Below are positions 1 to 8,774 of a DNA stretch of 64,000 nucleotides, in pieces (the first letter of the stretch is position 1; each line of letters begins with the position of its first letter). This DNA comes from Pseudomonas sp. Irchel 3E13 (GTDB lineage: Bacteria > Pseudomonadota > Gammaproteobacteria > Pseudomonadales > Pseudomonadaceae), in NCBI RefSeq assembly GCF_900187455.1, contig NZ_FYDX01000009.1, forward strand, positions 124,001 through 188,000, given 5' to 3'. The position numbers and the translations under genes were made by a program. The notes under the pieces were generated by a model. It made no database searches, was not told where the DNA came from, and saw only the letters and a list, made by a program, of their open reading frames with translations.

Positions 1-1313
1 TAGGGCGTGCCGCGGCCGGTGGTGAACACGTGCAGGTTCATGCCGGCGGCCAGTTGCAGGGTGCCGCAGATGAAGTCGCTGGCCGGCGTGGCGCAGAACA
101 CCAGGCCCTTGCCCGTGACCCGCTCGCCGGGGCCGATGACGCCGCTGATGGCGCTGCTGCCGGATTTGACGATGGAGCCCAGGGACTTCTCGACGATATT
201 CGACAGCCCGCCTTTCTTGTTGCCCGGCGTGGTGTTGGCGCTGCGGTCGGCGGCGCCGCGTTGCAGGTAGTGGTCGTACCAGTCCATCTCCCGCACCAGC
301 GCTTCGGCCACCGCCGGAGTGCTTGCGCGAGAGGTGAGCATGTAGATGGCGTCGCGTACTTCGGTCACTTCCGAGAACATCACCGTGGCGCCGGCGCGGA
401 TCAGCAGGTCGCTGGCAAAGCCCAGCACCGGGTTGGCGGTGATGCCGGAAAAGGCATCGCTGCCACCGCACTGCATGCCGAGGATCAGCTCGCTGGCGGG
501 GACGGTTTCGCGTCGGCGCCGGTCGAGTTTCGCCAGGCGGGCTTCGGCCAGGGCCATGATCTGTTCGATCATCTCGACGAAGCCCAGTTGTGCGTCCTGC
601 AAGCGATATAGCCAGGGTTCGCGCAGGTCCACCGAGGCGTCGTTCTCGTGCATCACCTGATCGGCCTGGAGCTTTTCACAGCCGAGGCTGATGACCAGTG
701 CTTCGCCGCCGAGGTTGGGGTTGCGCGCCAGATTGCGCACGGTGCGGATCGGGATATAGGCATCGCGGGCGTTGATCGCCACGCCGCAGCCATAGCTGTG
801 GGTCAGGGCGACCACGTCGTCGACATTCGGATAGCGCGGCAGCAGCTCGGCGCGAATGCGCGCCACCGCGTGTTCCAGCACCCCGGCCACGCACTGCACG
901 GTGGTGGTGATGCCGAGGATATTGCGCGTGCCCACGGTGCCGTCGGCGTTGCGGTAGCCCTCGAAGCTGTAGCCGTCGAGGGGCGGCAGCGGCGCGGGCG
1001 TGGCGTCGGCCATCGGCAGGCTGTCCAGCGGCGGTGCCTCGGGCATGGACAACTGGGTTTCCCGCACCCAACTGCCACGGTGCAGATCTTCCAGTGCGTA
1101 GCCGATGACCTGGCCGTAGCGCCTGACCGGTTCACCGCGGGCGATATCGGTGAGCGCGACCTTGTGGCTTTGCGGCACGTTCTCCACCAGGGTCAGGCCG
1201 TCGCTGAAACGGCTGCCGGTCGCGAGGCCCTGGTCGTTGACCACCACCACGACATTGTCGTCGGCGTGCAGGCGGACATAGCGCGGTGAGTCGGAATGTT
1301 CGATCAACTGCAT
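1..1313 (-). CDS. garD: Galactarate dehydratase, 3' end cut by the window edge
   Basis: UxaA/GarD-family dehydratase that removes water from D-galactarate to give 5-keto-4-deoxy-D-glucarate in the cytosol, feeding the kdgD product upstream in the same transcript. About 437 codons are visible, starting at MQLIEHSDSPRYVRLH; an N-terminal SAF-type domain (roughly residues 10-80) is followed by the large UxaA domain with family motifs such as THSYGCG, LGCEKLQ and GMQCGGSDAFSG. The start ATG (1311-1313) is the first in-frame methionine. The C-terminus lies beyond base 1. It is transcribed leftward behind kdgD with a 131-base gap. The family assignment is firm; galactarate rather than a related sugar acid is inferred from the kdgD neighbour. 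Confidence 0.9.
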   Translation of the reverse strand, partial: MQLIEHSDSPRYVRLHADDNVVVVVNDQGLATGSRFSDGLTLVENVPQSHKVALTDIARGEPVRRYGQVIGYALEDLHRGSWVRETQLSMPEAPPLDSLPMADATPAPLPPLDGYSFEGYRNADGTVGTRNILGITTTVQCVAGVLEHAVARIRAELLPRYPNVDDVVALTHSYGCGVAINARDAYIPIRTVRNLARNPNLGGEALVISLGCEKLQADQVMHENDASVDLREPWLYRLQDAQLGFVEMIEQIMALAEARLAKLDRRRRETVPASELILGMQCGGSDAFSGITANPVLGFASDLLIRAGATVMFSEVTEVRDAIYMLTSRASTPAVAEALVREMDWYDHYLQRGAADRSANTTPGNKKGGLSNIVEKSLGSIVKSGSSAISGVIGPGERVTGKGLVFCATPASDFICGTLQLAAGMNLHVFTTGRGTP

Positions 1314-1358
1314 GGGTTGGCCCTTGTCGTTATTGTCAGCCGGCGGGTTCGGGCCGCG

Positions 1359-1379
1359 GCGCGTCCTGACGTGACGCGC
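1359..1379. other. Hairpin in the kdgD-garD gap
   Basis: A 7-bp perfect stem (GCGCGTC/GACGCGC, 7-nt loop) lies in the 131-base gap between kdgD and garD. There is no T-run, so it may be an mRNA processing or stability element rather than a terminator. Confidence 0.35.
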
Positions 1380-1444
1380 GGCAGCCCGCGGACAATGCCT
1401 GTGCCGCCAGCTCGCGCACGCAGGCGCGGCCGGGCGGCAAACCC

Positions 1445-2356
1445 TTACTGAGCGCCTTGCTTGTGCATCAGCGCGGCGAGCATTTCGTACTCTTCGCCGG
1501 TCAGGTCGGTCAGTGGCGTGCGCACCGGGCCTGCGTCGTAGCCGGCGATGCGCGCGCCGGCCTTGACGATGCTCACCGCGTAGCCGGACTTGCGGTTACG
1601 GATGTCCAGGTACGGCAGGAAGAAGTCGTCGATCAGCTTGCCGACGGCGGCGTGATCGTCACGGGCGACGGCGTGGTAGAAGTCCATCGCCGTCTTCGGC
1701 ACAAAGTTGAACACCGCCGAGGAATACACCGGCACGCCCAGGGCTTTGTAGGCCGCGGCATAGACTTCAGCGGTCGGCAGGCCGCCGAGGTAGCTGAAAC
1801 GATCGCCCAGGCGGCGACGGATCGACACCATCAGCTCGATATCGCCCAGGCCATCCTTGTAGCCGATCAGGTTCGGGCAGCGCTCGGCCAGGCGTTCCAG
1901 GTGGCTGGCGTTGAGGCGGCAGACGTTGCGGTTGTAGACCACCACGCCGATGTTCACCGACTTGCACACCGCTTCGACATGGTCGGCGACGCCGTCCTGG
2001 CTGGCTTCGGTCAGGTAGTGCGGCAGCAGCAGCAGGCCCTTGGCGCCGAGGCGCTCGGCTTCCTGTGCGTATTCGATGGCCTGGCGGGTCGAGCCGCCGA
2101 CACCAGCGAGGATCGGCACCGAGCCAGCGCAGGTGTCTACCGCAGTCTTGATCACTTCGCTGTATTCGCTGGCGGCGAGGGAGAAGAACTCACCGGTGCC
2201 GCCGGCGGCGAACAGCGCGCTGGCGCCGTACGGGGCCAGCCATTCCAGACGCTTGATATAGCCGGCGCGGTGGAAGTCGCCCTGGGCGTCGAAGTCGGTA
2301 ACCGGGAAAGACAGCAGTCCGTGGGACAGGATGGATTTCAGTTCTTGTGGAGTCAT
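1445..2356 (-). CDS. kdgD: 5-dehydro-4-deoxyglucarate dehydratase
   Basis: Class I aldolase-fold enzyme (DapA superfamily) that dehydrates and decarboxylates 5-keto-4-deoxyglucarate to 2-oxoglutarate semialdehyde. The 303-aa protein has the expected family length. It shows GGTGEF near residue 50, the tyrosine motif VVVYNRN, and the Schiff-base lysine in GYKDGLGD. The start ATG at 2354-2356 is preceded by AAGG on the coding strand; an upstream in-frame start at 2422 would add 22 residues with no family similarity. It is first in a leftward pair with garD, so galactarate or glucarate catabolism is the natural role. Two TTGTC-N4-GAC motifs upstream may be operators of a GntR-type regulator. Confidence 0.93.
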   Translation of the reverse strand: MTPQELKSILSHGLLSFPVTDFDAQGDFHRAGYIKRLEWLAPYGASALFAAGGTGEFFSLAASEYSEVIKTAVDTCAGSVPILAGVGGSTRQAIEYAQEAERLGAKGLLLLPHYLTEASQDGVADHVEAVCKSVNIGVVVYNRNVCRLNASHLERLAERCPNLIGYKDGLGDIELMVSIRRRLGDRFSYLGGLPTAEVYAAAYKALGVPVYSSAVFNFVPKTAMDFYHAVARDDHAAVGKLIDDFFLPYLDIRNRKSGYAVSIVKAGARIAGYDAGPVRTPLTDLTGEEYEMLAALMHKQGAQ

Positions 2357-2423
2357 TGTTTGAAAACCTTGGGTCGGGTGAGTGGTTGTGTGGCTGAACA
2401 GTTGTCTTACGTTATCGTACAAC

Positions 2424-2435
2424 TTGTCCGATGAC
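2424..2435. promoter_or_regulatory. Possible GntR-type operator, proximal
   Basis: TTGTCCGATGAC lies about 70 bases upstream of the kdgD start and shares the TTGTC-N4-GAC pattern with the stronger palindrome at 2543-2556. GntR/FadR-type regulators of sugar-acid genes bind such dyads; no regulator gene is in the window, so the link is inferred. Confidence 0.35.
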
Positions 2436-2542
2436 TAGGGCGGAATGAGGAATTTTTGTCGGGGAGTGACGGGGAAGGGAGGGGGTTTTAGCGGTGAAAG
2501 CTAGGCAGGATAAGGCTTTAGGCGATTTTAAACGGGGTGATG

Positions 2543-2556
2543 TTGTCGTATGACAA
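2543..2556. promoter_or_regulatory. Possible GntR-type operator, distal palindrome
   Basis: Perfect palindrome TTGTC-GTAT-GACAA in the 296-base gap between kdgD and the Rrf2 gene. Its arms match the TTGTC/GAC core of the site at 2424-2435. The rest of this gap holds a small hairpin (2575-2591) and a REP sequence. Confidence 0.4.
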
Positions 2557-2612
2557 ATGACGTTTCGAGAGGGTGGCCTGCTTGGCAGGCCTTCGCGACG
2601 GCTCTGGACAAT

Positions 2613-2640
2613 GTAGGAGCGAGCTTGCTCGCGAGAACGC
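2613..2640. repeat. Single REP element
   Basis: GTAGGAGCGAGCTTGCTCGC is the typical repetitive extragenic palindrome core of the P. fluorescens group. It occurs once here, between kdgD and the 3' end of the Rrf2 gene, and again as an inverted pair at about 7.3 kb. Confidence 0.8.
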
Positions 2641-2652
2641 GCCGCGACTACT

Positions 2653-3207
2653 TCATGGTGATACATCCACCAGCGGAATCTGCCCGCCTTCCGGCGCCGC
2701 CTTTTTCTCCCGCCGCCCGCTCATCCAGTCACCGACCTGCGCACCGAACCCGGCAGGGGCCTTGCGTCCGACCTTGCGCGCGAGGTCGAGTACGGTCTGC
2801 TGGGCCAGCGCTTCTTCCATGCGTTTCTGCGCGGTGATCATCGCCGCATGAACTGCGCAGGGCCCCTCGGTCGCCCACTCAGGCGGGTCGCCGTCGAACA
2901 GCGCGCAGCGGCCACGGATCTCGCGGCAATCGAAGATCAGCTTGCGCCCGTCGATCGCATTGACGATGTCCAGCAGGGTGATTTCGTCGGCGGGGCGGGC
3001 CAGGCGGAAACCACCGCGCACGCCTTCGGTGGCCGCCACCAGCTTGCCCTTGGCCAGCTTGGTGAAAATCTTCGCCAGGTAGTCCAGCGGCACGCCTTGC
3101 AGTTCGGCGAGATCACGCACGCTGGCCTCGCGGCTCTCGCCGCCGTCACCGACTAGGAATATCAGGCAGTGAATGCCGTATTCGACACCCGCGCTGTAAA
3201 GCGACAT
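2653..3207 (-). CDS. Rrf2-family transcriptional regulator with three cysteines
   Basis: 184-aa winged-helix DNA-binding protein starting MSLYSAGVEYGIHCL, a hallmark Rrf2 opening, with the recognition region around residues 28-60 (RDLAELQGVPLDYLAKIF) and the wing GVRGGFRLARP. Three cysteines follow near residues 93-116 (C-x6-C-x15-C), in the place where IscR/NsrR-type members ligate an iron-sulfur cluster, although the spacing differs from IscR. The tail past residue 150 is longer than in IscR and charged. It is divergent from the flavoprotein at 3454, with a perfect 9-bp palindrome between them that is the obvious candidate operator. It probably senses redox or nitrosative state and controls its neighbour; the signal is not readable. 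Confidence 0.85.
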   Translation of the reverse strand: MSLYSAGVEYGIHCLIFLVGDGGESREASVRDLAELQGVPLDYLAKIFTKLAKGKLVAATEGVRGGFRLARPADEITLLDIVNAIDGRKLIFDCREIRGRCALFDGDPPEWATEGPCAVHAAMITAQKRMEEALAQQTVLDLARKVGRKAPAGFGAQVGDWMSGRREKKAAPEGGQIPLVDVSP

Positions 3208-3393
3208 CACGTTATCTCCGACGGAACTGGTCGCAAATGTTACCAGCCTCTGTGGCTGCCGAGCAAAGCCGGCGGTCACCTTCCGTCTGCCCGAAAATTT
3301 TTCAGAGCGCCTATAGCCGCTGATTATGTGGCTTAAAGACGGTTTCCATGGCGCAACCTGGCGGCTGGCGACGAGCGGCGACTTGTTTTTATT

Positions 3394-3418
3394 AACTACG
3401 ACCAATAAAGTCGTAGTT
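3394..3418. promoter_or_regulatory. Candidate Rrf2 operator (9-bp inverted repeat)
   Basis: AACTACGAC-N7-GTCGTAGTT is a perfect 9-bp inverted repeat 36 bases upstream of the flavoprotein start and inside the 246-base gap to the divergent Rrf2 gene. A TTGTTT element at 3383-3388 could be a -35 box, which would put the palindrome over the -10 region, a repressor position. Confidence 0.55.
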
Positions 3419-3453
3419 GTGAATTCGAACCCTTCTACAAGCGGAGCAGAACA

Positions 3454-4656
3454 ATGCAACAGCACATCCTGATTCTCGGTGCCGGCTTTGGTGGACTGTG
3501 GAGCGCCCTGAGCGCCACGCGCCTGCTGGACATCCATGGCTGCACGAACGTTGCCGTGAGTGTCCTCGCACCCCAGGCCGAACTGCGTATCCGCCCGCGT
3601 TTCTATGAAGCGGATGTCGCCCGCACCGTGGCGCCGCTGGGCGCGTTGTTCGACGCGGTGGGTGTGCGTTTCATTCAGGGCGCCGCGCAGCGCATCGATG
3701 TGGCCGGCAAGCGCGTCGAGTACCGGGATGCCCACGGCAATACGGCGGTCAGTCACTACGACAAGCTGGTATTGGCCACCGGTAGCGTCCTGGCCCGACC
3801 GGACCTGGCGGGTGTGGCCGAGCATGCGTTCGATGTCGATCAACTCGAAGAAGCGCTGCGCCTGGAAACGCACCTGAAGTCACTGGCGCAACGCCCGGCT
3901 TCGGCGGCGCGCAATACCGTGGTGGTCGCCGGTGGCGGCTTCACCGGTATCGAGACCGCGGCCGAAATGCCGGCCCGCCTGCGTGCGGTGCTGGGCGAGG
4001 ACGCCGAGGTGAACGTGATCATCGTTGACCGTGGCGAGGCCATTGGCGCTTCGATGGGCAACGAAATCGCCGGCTCGATCGCCGAGGCCAGTGCCGAGTT
4101 GGGTGTGCAGTGGCGCTTGAAGTCGTCGGTGGAGGCTGTGGATGCCGAGGGCGTGACCTTGTCGGACGGCCAGCGCATCGAGGCCAGCACCGTGATCTGG
4201 ACCACCGGCGTCCGGGCCAGTGACCTGACCGCGCAGATTCCCGGCGAGCGTGATCGCCAAGGCCGGCTGCATGTGGATGGCACCTTGAAGGTGGTGGGAC
4301 AGGCCGATATCTATGCCGCCGGCGATACCGCTTATGCGGCCAGCGATGACCTAGGCAACCATGCGCTGATGACCTGCCAGCACGCCATTCCACTGGGTCG
4401 CCATGCCGGCAACAACGTCGCGGCTGACCTGCTGGGTGTAGCGCCGGTCACCTACAGCCAGCCCAAGTACGTCACCTGCCTGGACCTCGGCGCCTGGGGC
4501 GCGGTGTTCACCGAAGGCTGGGAGCGCGAAGTGAAACTGGTGAAGGAGGAGGGCAAGCAGCTCAAGACCCAGATCAACACCGTGTGGATCTATCCGCCGG
4601 TGGCGGAGCGGGCGGTGGCATTGGCGGCGGCGGATCCGTTGATTCCGATTGCTTGA
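3454..4656 (+). CDS. NDH-2-like FAD/NAD(P)-dependent oxidoreductase
   Basis: 400-aa pyridine nucleotide-disulfide oxidoreductase of the type II NADH dehydrogenase group. The FAD-binding Rossmann motif LGAGFGGLWS is at residues 6-15 and the NAD-binding motif VVAGGGFTGIETA near residues 150-165; the FAD motif DIYAAGDTAY lies around residue 285. No redox-active CxxxxC pair or membrane-spanning segment is evident, so it is likely a cytosolic or peripheral NADH:quinone-type reductase. RBS GCGGAGCA precedes ATG 3454. Divergent from the Rrf2 regulator, it is probably induced under redox stress. The electron acceptor is not identifiable. Confidence 0.82.
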   Translation: MQQHILILGAGFGGLWSALSATRLLDIHGCTNVAVSVLAPQAELRIRPRFYEADVARTVAPLGALFDAVGVRFIQGAAQRIDVAGKRVEYRDAHGNTAVSHYDKLVLATGSVLARPDLAGVAEHAFDVDQLEEALRLETHLKSLAQRPASAARNTVVVAGGGFTGIETAAEMPARLRAVLGEDAEVNVIIVDRGEAIGASMGNEIAGSIAEASAELGVQWRLKSSVEAVDAEGVTLSDGQRIEASTVIWTTGVRASDLTAQIPGERDRQGRLHVDGTLKVVGQADIYAAGDTAYAASDDLGNHALMTCQHAIPLGRHAGNNVAADLLGVAPVTYSQPKYVTCLDLGAWGAVFTEGWEREVKLVKEEGKQLKTQINTVWIYPPVAERAVALAAADPLIPIA

Positions 4657-4662
4657 GAGGGG

Positions 4663-4700
4663 CCATCGCTGGCAAGCGGCGTTCCGCTCGCCAGCGATGG
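4663..4700. terminator. Bidirectional hairpin between convergent genes
   Basis: CCATCGCTGGC (4663-4673) pairs perfectly with GCCAGCGATGG (4690-4700), with a further inner stem AGCGG/CCGCT. It sits exactly between the convergent flavoprotein and the gene at 4706 and resembles a REP-like terminator structure. Confidence 0.7.
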
Positions 4701-4705
4701 AACTG

Positions 4706-5329
4706 TCACCTATTCAACGGATCCTCCCGATCCTCCTTCTCCTTGCGCGCCTGCGCCGGATCCGCCGCGTCCTGCGGTCGTTCGCTCAGTGACGCGCTCA
4801 GGTTCTGCGCCGCCATCGCCGCCTGCATCTGCGGTTCTGCCTGGCCCATGGACTTCAGCTCGGCCTCATCCTTGATGCGCTGGGCGATCGCCAGGTCGAT
4901 CTTCTCTTTCTTCTCCGGCGGCAGCGCCTCGTAGTCTTCCTCGGTCAGGCCCAGCTCGTTGAGCATCTTCAGGCGGATCTTCTCTGCCGGCGACAGGGCC
5001 ATGTAATCGCGAAACTCCTGGGCGGCGCTGCTGCTCGTGGTGCTGGCGCCGGACGCCGTCACGCCCGTGGATTCATCAGACTCGCTGGACCCCGAGTTCT
5101 GCAGGACTACCTTGAGTTTGGCGAAGGCCTCGTCCTGGGCATCCTGAGCGTCCTGGTACGTCGAGTTCGAAGCGCTGCCGGAGGCGGTCGCGCTGCTGAC
5201 CGTGGAAACCGCCGACGCGGTGGCCGTTTCCGACTGGTAAGCTTGCGCGTCGGCGCCGGGGACGGCAGCGAGGGTGCGGTGCTGGCTCACCGCGATGTTC
5301 TGCCAGCCATGGCCATTGATGATGCTCAC
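4706..5329 (-). CDS. Hypothetical Ser/Ala-rich protein
   Basis: 207-aa protein that I do not recognise. A start GTG at 5327-5329 with AAGGAG nine bases upstream gives MSIINGHGWQNIAVSQHRT. Residues 30-110 are rich in Ser, Ala and Thr and look disordered; residues 115-175 are charged and helical (LSPAEKIRLKMLNELGLTEE), and the tail is charged and ends near DREDPLNR. There is no signal peptide or membrane segment. The helical block resembles small uncharacterised proteins of Pseudomonas, but no domain is assigned. It is divergent from the oxygenase cassette across a 334-base gap. Confidence 0.65.
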   Translation of the reverse strand: MSIINGHGWQNIAVSQHRTLAAVPGADAQAYQSETATASAVSTVSSATASGSASNSTYQDAQDAQDEAFAKLKVVLQNSGSSESDESTGVTASGASTTSSSAAQEFRDYMALSPAEKIRLKMLNELGLTEEDYEALPPEKKEKIDLAIAQRIKDEAELKSMGQAEPQMQAAMAAQNLSASLSERPQDAADPAQARKEKEDREDPLNR

Positions 5330-5400
5330 GGGATCATTCTCCTTGGAGTGGGACACTGGATCAGGCGCGATATCGCAATTGCTGTGCCAGCCCGGCGGAT

Positions 5401-5419
5401 CCCCGCAACACGGGGCTTT
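5401..5419. terminator. Small GC hairpin
   Basis: CCCCG-caaca-CGGGG followed by CTTTC, upstream of the large palindrome. It could be a weak rightward terminator or part of the leader of the leftward gene at 4706-5329. Confidence 0.3.
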
Positions 5420-5421
5420 CA

Positions 5422-5490
5422 GCCGCCCGGCCCGGTGGTACGGCGGAAGACGTTTGCCGCTTGCGGCAAGTCTTGTACCGCCGGGCGGCA
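5422..5490. repeat. Long imperfect palindrome with a TTGCCGC-TT-GCGGCAA centre
   Basis: The centre 5454-5469 is a perfect TTGCCGC-N2-GCGGCAA palindrome. It extends through AAGAC/GTCTT (5447-5451 with 5470-5474) and a GC-rich outer stem ending GTACCGCCGGGC on the right. It sits just upstream of the FliA-type promoter at 5492. The same central motif recurs upstream of flgB and flgF. It could be a protein-binding site or an RNA hairpin. The 334-base gap 5330-5663 otherwise holds only the small hairpin at 5401 and that promoter. Confidence 0.6.
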
Positions 5491-5491
5491 T

Positions 5492-5518
5492 TAAAGTTTG
5501 CGCACCCGGTGCCGATCC
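5492..5518 (+). promoter_or_regulatory. Probable FliA (sigma-28) promoter of the oxygenase/TylF cassette
   Basis: TAAAGTTT (5492-5499), 11 bases, then GCCGATCC (5511-5518), against the sigma-28 consensus TAAAGTTT-N11-GCCGATAA. The -35 octamer is perfect and six of eight -10 bases match. The same -35 and spacing occur before flgM and fliS in this window. Transcription would start near 5525, about 140 bases before the oxygenase ATG. Confidence 0.72.
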
Positions 5519-5663
5519 AAAGAGCACTACATCCGGGCCACGACCCGGACCCCCATGGGGTTGAAGTTCCCTGCCGGACAGGCAGAGTGACGTCGCCTTG
5601 CGTCCACTTCAATTCATGGTCCGTCCTGAGTGGCGGGCATTGGTCTTTATGAGGAAGAGGCGT

Positions 5664-6530
5664 ATGAATCTTTACATCAACCAGTTGCAGAAGAAGCCGG
5701 CATTCCGCGAGCGCGTCTACGCGGGCGACATCTTCCTCGATACCAACCTGCGCAGCGCCCACGAACTGTGTGCGCTGGCCCGGCACAGCATCACTGAAGC
5801 CTTCGACGGCGAGCTCGATCACCTGTCGTTGCACAAGAAGATGTCGGTGGAAACCTTCGTCGAGCACGTCACCCGGCTCAAGCGCAAATTCACCAATGGC
5901 CCGCAGGCCAAGGCGCTGATCCGCGACTACATCCTTGAAATCGGTGCCGACCCGAGCGACTACATCTTCGACGTGCCACGGGTGCGCGTGGTGCCGAACT
6001 ACGACTACCTGCACGCCGGCGTCAGCTACGCCTACAAGGCGCACCGCGACACCTGGTACGGTAGCGTCGATTGCCAACTGAATACCTGGATGCCGATCTA
6101 CTCGATCGAGCCCGAGCAGACCATGATGATCAACCCGGCCTATTTCACCAAGCCGGTGCAAAACTCCTCGCACACCTGGAGCCTGACCGACTGGATCAAC
6201 AACCAGCGCCTGAAGGCCAAGGACAACATCACCGAGGAAGCCCGGGTGCACCCGGTGCCGCTGGAAGAAATCGACAACAGCGCGGAAATCCGCGTCGCCG
6301 CCAACAGCGGCGAGATGCTGATGTTCTCCGGCTCGCACCTGCACGGCACCGTGGCCAACCACACCGACAGGATCCGCTTCAGCGTGGACTTCCGCCTGAT
6401 CCACCTGCAAGACCTGATTCAGAAGCGCGGCGCGCCGAACGTCGACAACGGCTGTTTCGACGTCGAGGCCGGCTTCAAAGACCTTTTCCATGCCAGCGAC
6501 TTTTCGCAATTCCAGGGAGTTAACCCATGA
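5664..6530 (+). CDS. Fe(II)/2-oxoglutarate-dependent oxygenase-like protein
   Basis: 288-aa protein starting MNLYINQLQKKPAFRE after AGGAAGAGG. The double-stranded beta-helix metal triad is recognisable: H127 and D129 in AHRDTW, H227 (or H225) in SHLHGT, and R238 in RIRFSVDFR as the probable 2-oxoglutarate anchor. It resembles small-molecule or glycan hydroxylases more than nucleic acid dioxygenases; no signal peptide is seen. Its stop overlaps the start of the methyltransferase by 4 bases, so the two are translationally coupled. A FliA-type promoter precedes it, which suggests expression with late flagellar genes and, by inference, hydroxylation of a flagellin glycan or precursor. The substrate is unknown. 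Confidence 0.7.
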   Translation: MNLYINQLQKKPAFRERVYAGDIFLDTNLRSAHELCALARHSITEAFDGELDHLSLHKKMSVETFVEHVTRLKRKFTNGPQAKALIRDYILEIGADPSDYIFDVPRVRVVPNYDYLHAGVSYAYKAHRDTWYGSVDCQLNTWMPIYSIEPEQTMMINPAYFTKPVQNSSHTWSLTDWINNQRLKAKDNITEEARVHPVPLEEIDNSAEIRVAANSGEMLMFSGSHLHGTVANHTDRIRFSVDFRLIHLQDLIQKRGAPNVDNGCFDVEAGFKDLFHASDFSQFQGVNP

Positions 6531-7249
6531 CCAAGCGTCGCCTGACTGCTGCCGAGGTCGAGTACAACGAAAAGCGCGCCAGCGTGCTGAGCCGCGTCGA
6601 TGCCCAATACGTGGCTGACGCCCCCTTCGTGTTCGCCAACCGCATCGCGGTGACCGCGGCCCTGTCACGCATCGAGCTGTTCAAGATGGTCCAGGACATT
6701 CCTGGCGCCATCGTCGAGTGCGGCGTCTACAAGGGCAATTCGTTGATGCTGTACATGCAGTTGTCGATGATTCTGGAGCCCTACGCGATCAACCGTTCGA
6801 TCATCGGCTTCGACACCTTCCAGGGCTTTGCCAGCATCGACCAGAAGGAAGACCCGGCGGATATCAACGAGAGCATGTTCTCCGATACCGACGAGACCCT
6901 GATCCAGGACATGATCGACGCCAACGACCTGGTTCGCCCGGTCAACCGCATCCCGCGTTGCGAGATCGTCAAGGGCGACATCCTTGAAACCGTGCCGGCC
7001 TTCGTCAAGACCCGCCCGGACCTGGTGGTGGCGATGCTGATCCTCGACACTGACCTGTATTCGTCGACCAAGGTCGCGCTGGAAACCTTCCTGCCGTACA
7101 TGCCGAAAGGCGCCATCGTGGTGCTGGACGAAGTTGCCTACCGCAACTTCCCTGGGGAAACCGCCGCACTGCGCGATGTGCTGGACCTGAACAAGGTCGA
7201 GCTGAAGCGCCTGCCGTTCGATTCCTCGGTGGGTTACTTCCGCGTCTGA
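6527..7249 (+). CDS. TylF/MycF-family sugar O-methyltransferase
   Basis: 240-aa SAM- and metal-dependent methyltransferase of the macrocin O-methyltransferase (TylF/MycF/NovP) family, which methylates hydroxyls of deoxysugars. Visible motifs are IVECGVYKGNSLML (SAM loop, about residue 64), IGFDTFQGF, ILDTDLYSSTKVALETFLPY and VLDEVAYRNFPGET, the last carrying the acidic metal ligands. The start ATG 6527 sits in an ATGA-type overlap with the oxygenase. The partner oxygenase, the flagellar-type promoter and the sugar preference of the family together suggest a role in tailoring a flagellin glycan encoded about 30 kb away; that link is inference. Confidence 0.83.
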   Translation: MTKRRLTAAEVEYNEKRASVLSRVDAQYVADAPFVFANRIAVTAALSRIELFKMVQDIPGAIVECGVYKGNSLMLYMQLSMILEPYAINRSIIGFDTFQGFASIDQKEDPADINESMFSDTDETLIQDMIDANDLVRPVNRIPRCEIVKGDILETVPAFVKTRPDLVVAMLILDTDLYSSTKVALETFLPYMPKGAIVVLDEVAYRNFPGETAALRDVLDLNKVELKRLPFDSSVGYFRV

Positions 7250-7270
7250 TCTATTCCAGATCAAATAAGT

Positions 7271-7362
7271 CGGGGCCGCTGCGCGGCCCTTCGCGGGTAA
7301 ACCCGCTCCTACAGAGACCTGTGGAAGCGAGCTTGCTCGCGAAGGGCCGCACAGCGGCCCCG
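7271..7362. repeat. REPIN: inverted pair of REP elements
   Basis: Two REP cores in opposite orientation (CTTCGCGGGTAAACCCGCTC and GAAGCGAGCTTGCTCGCGAA) are flanked by GGGGCCGCTG and CAGCGGCCCC, forming one ~92-base imperfect palindrome. It fills the gap between the convergent TylF gene and lpdV and may serve both as terminator. Confidence 0.85.
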
Positions 7363-7383
7363 GCTTTTTCAAGCAAACGCCGA

Positions 7384-8772
<1,389 letters not shown>

Positions 8773-8774
8773 GG

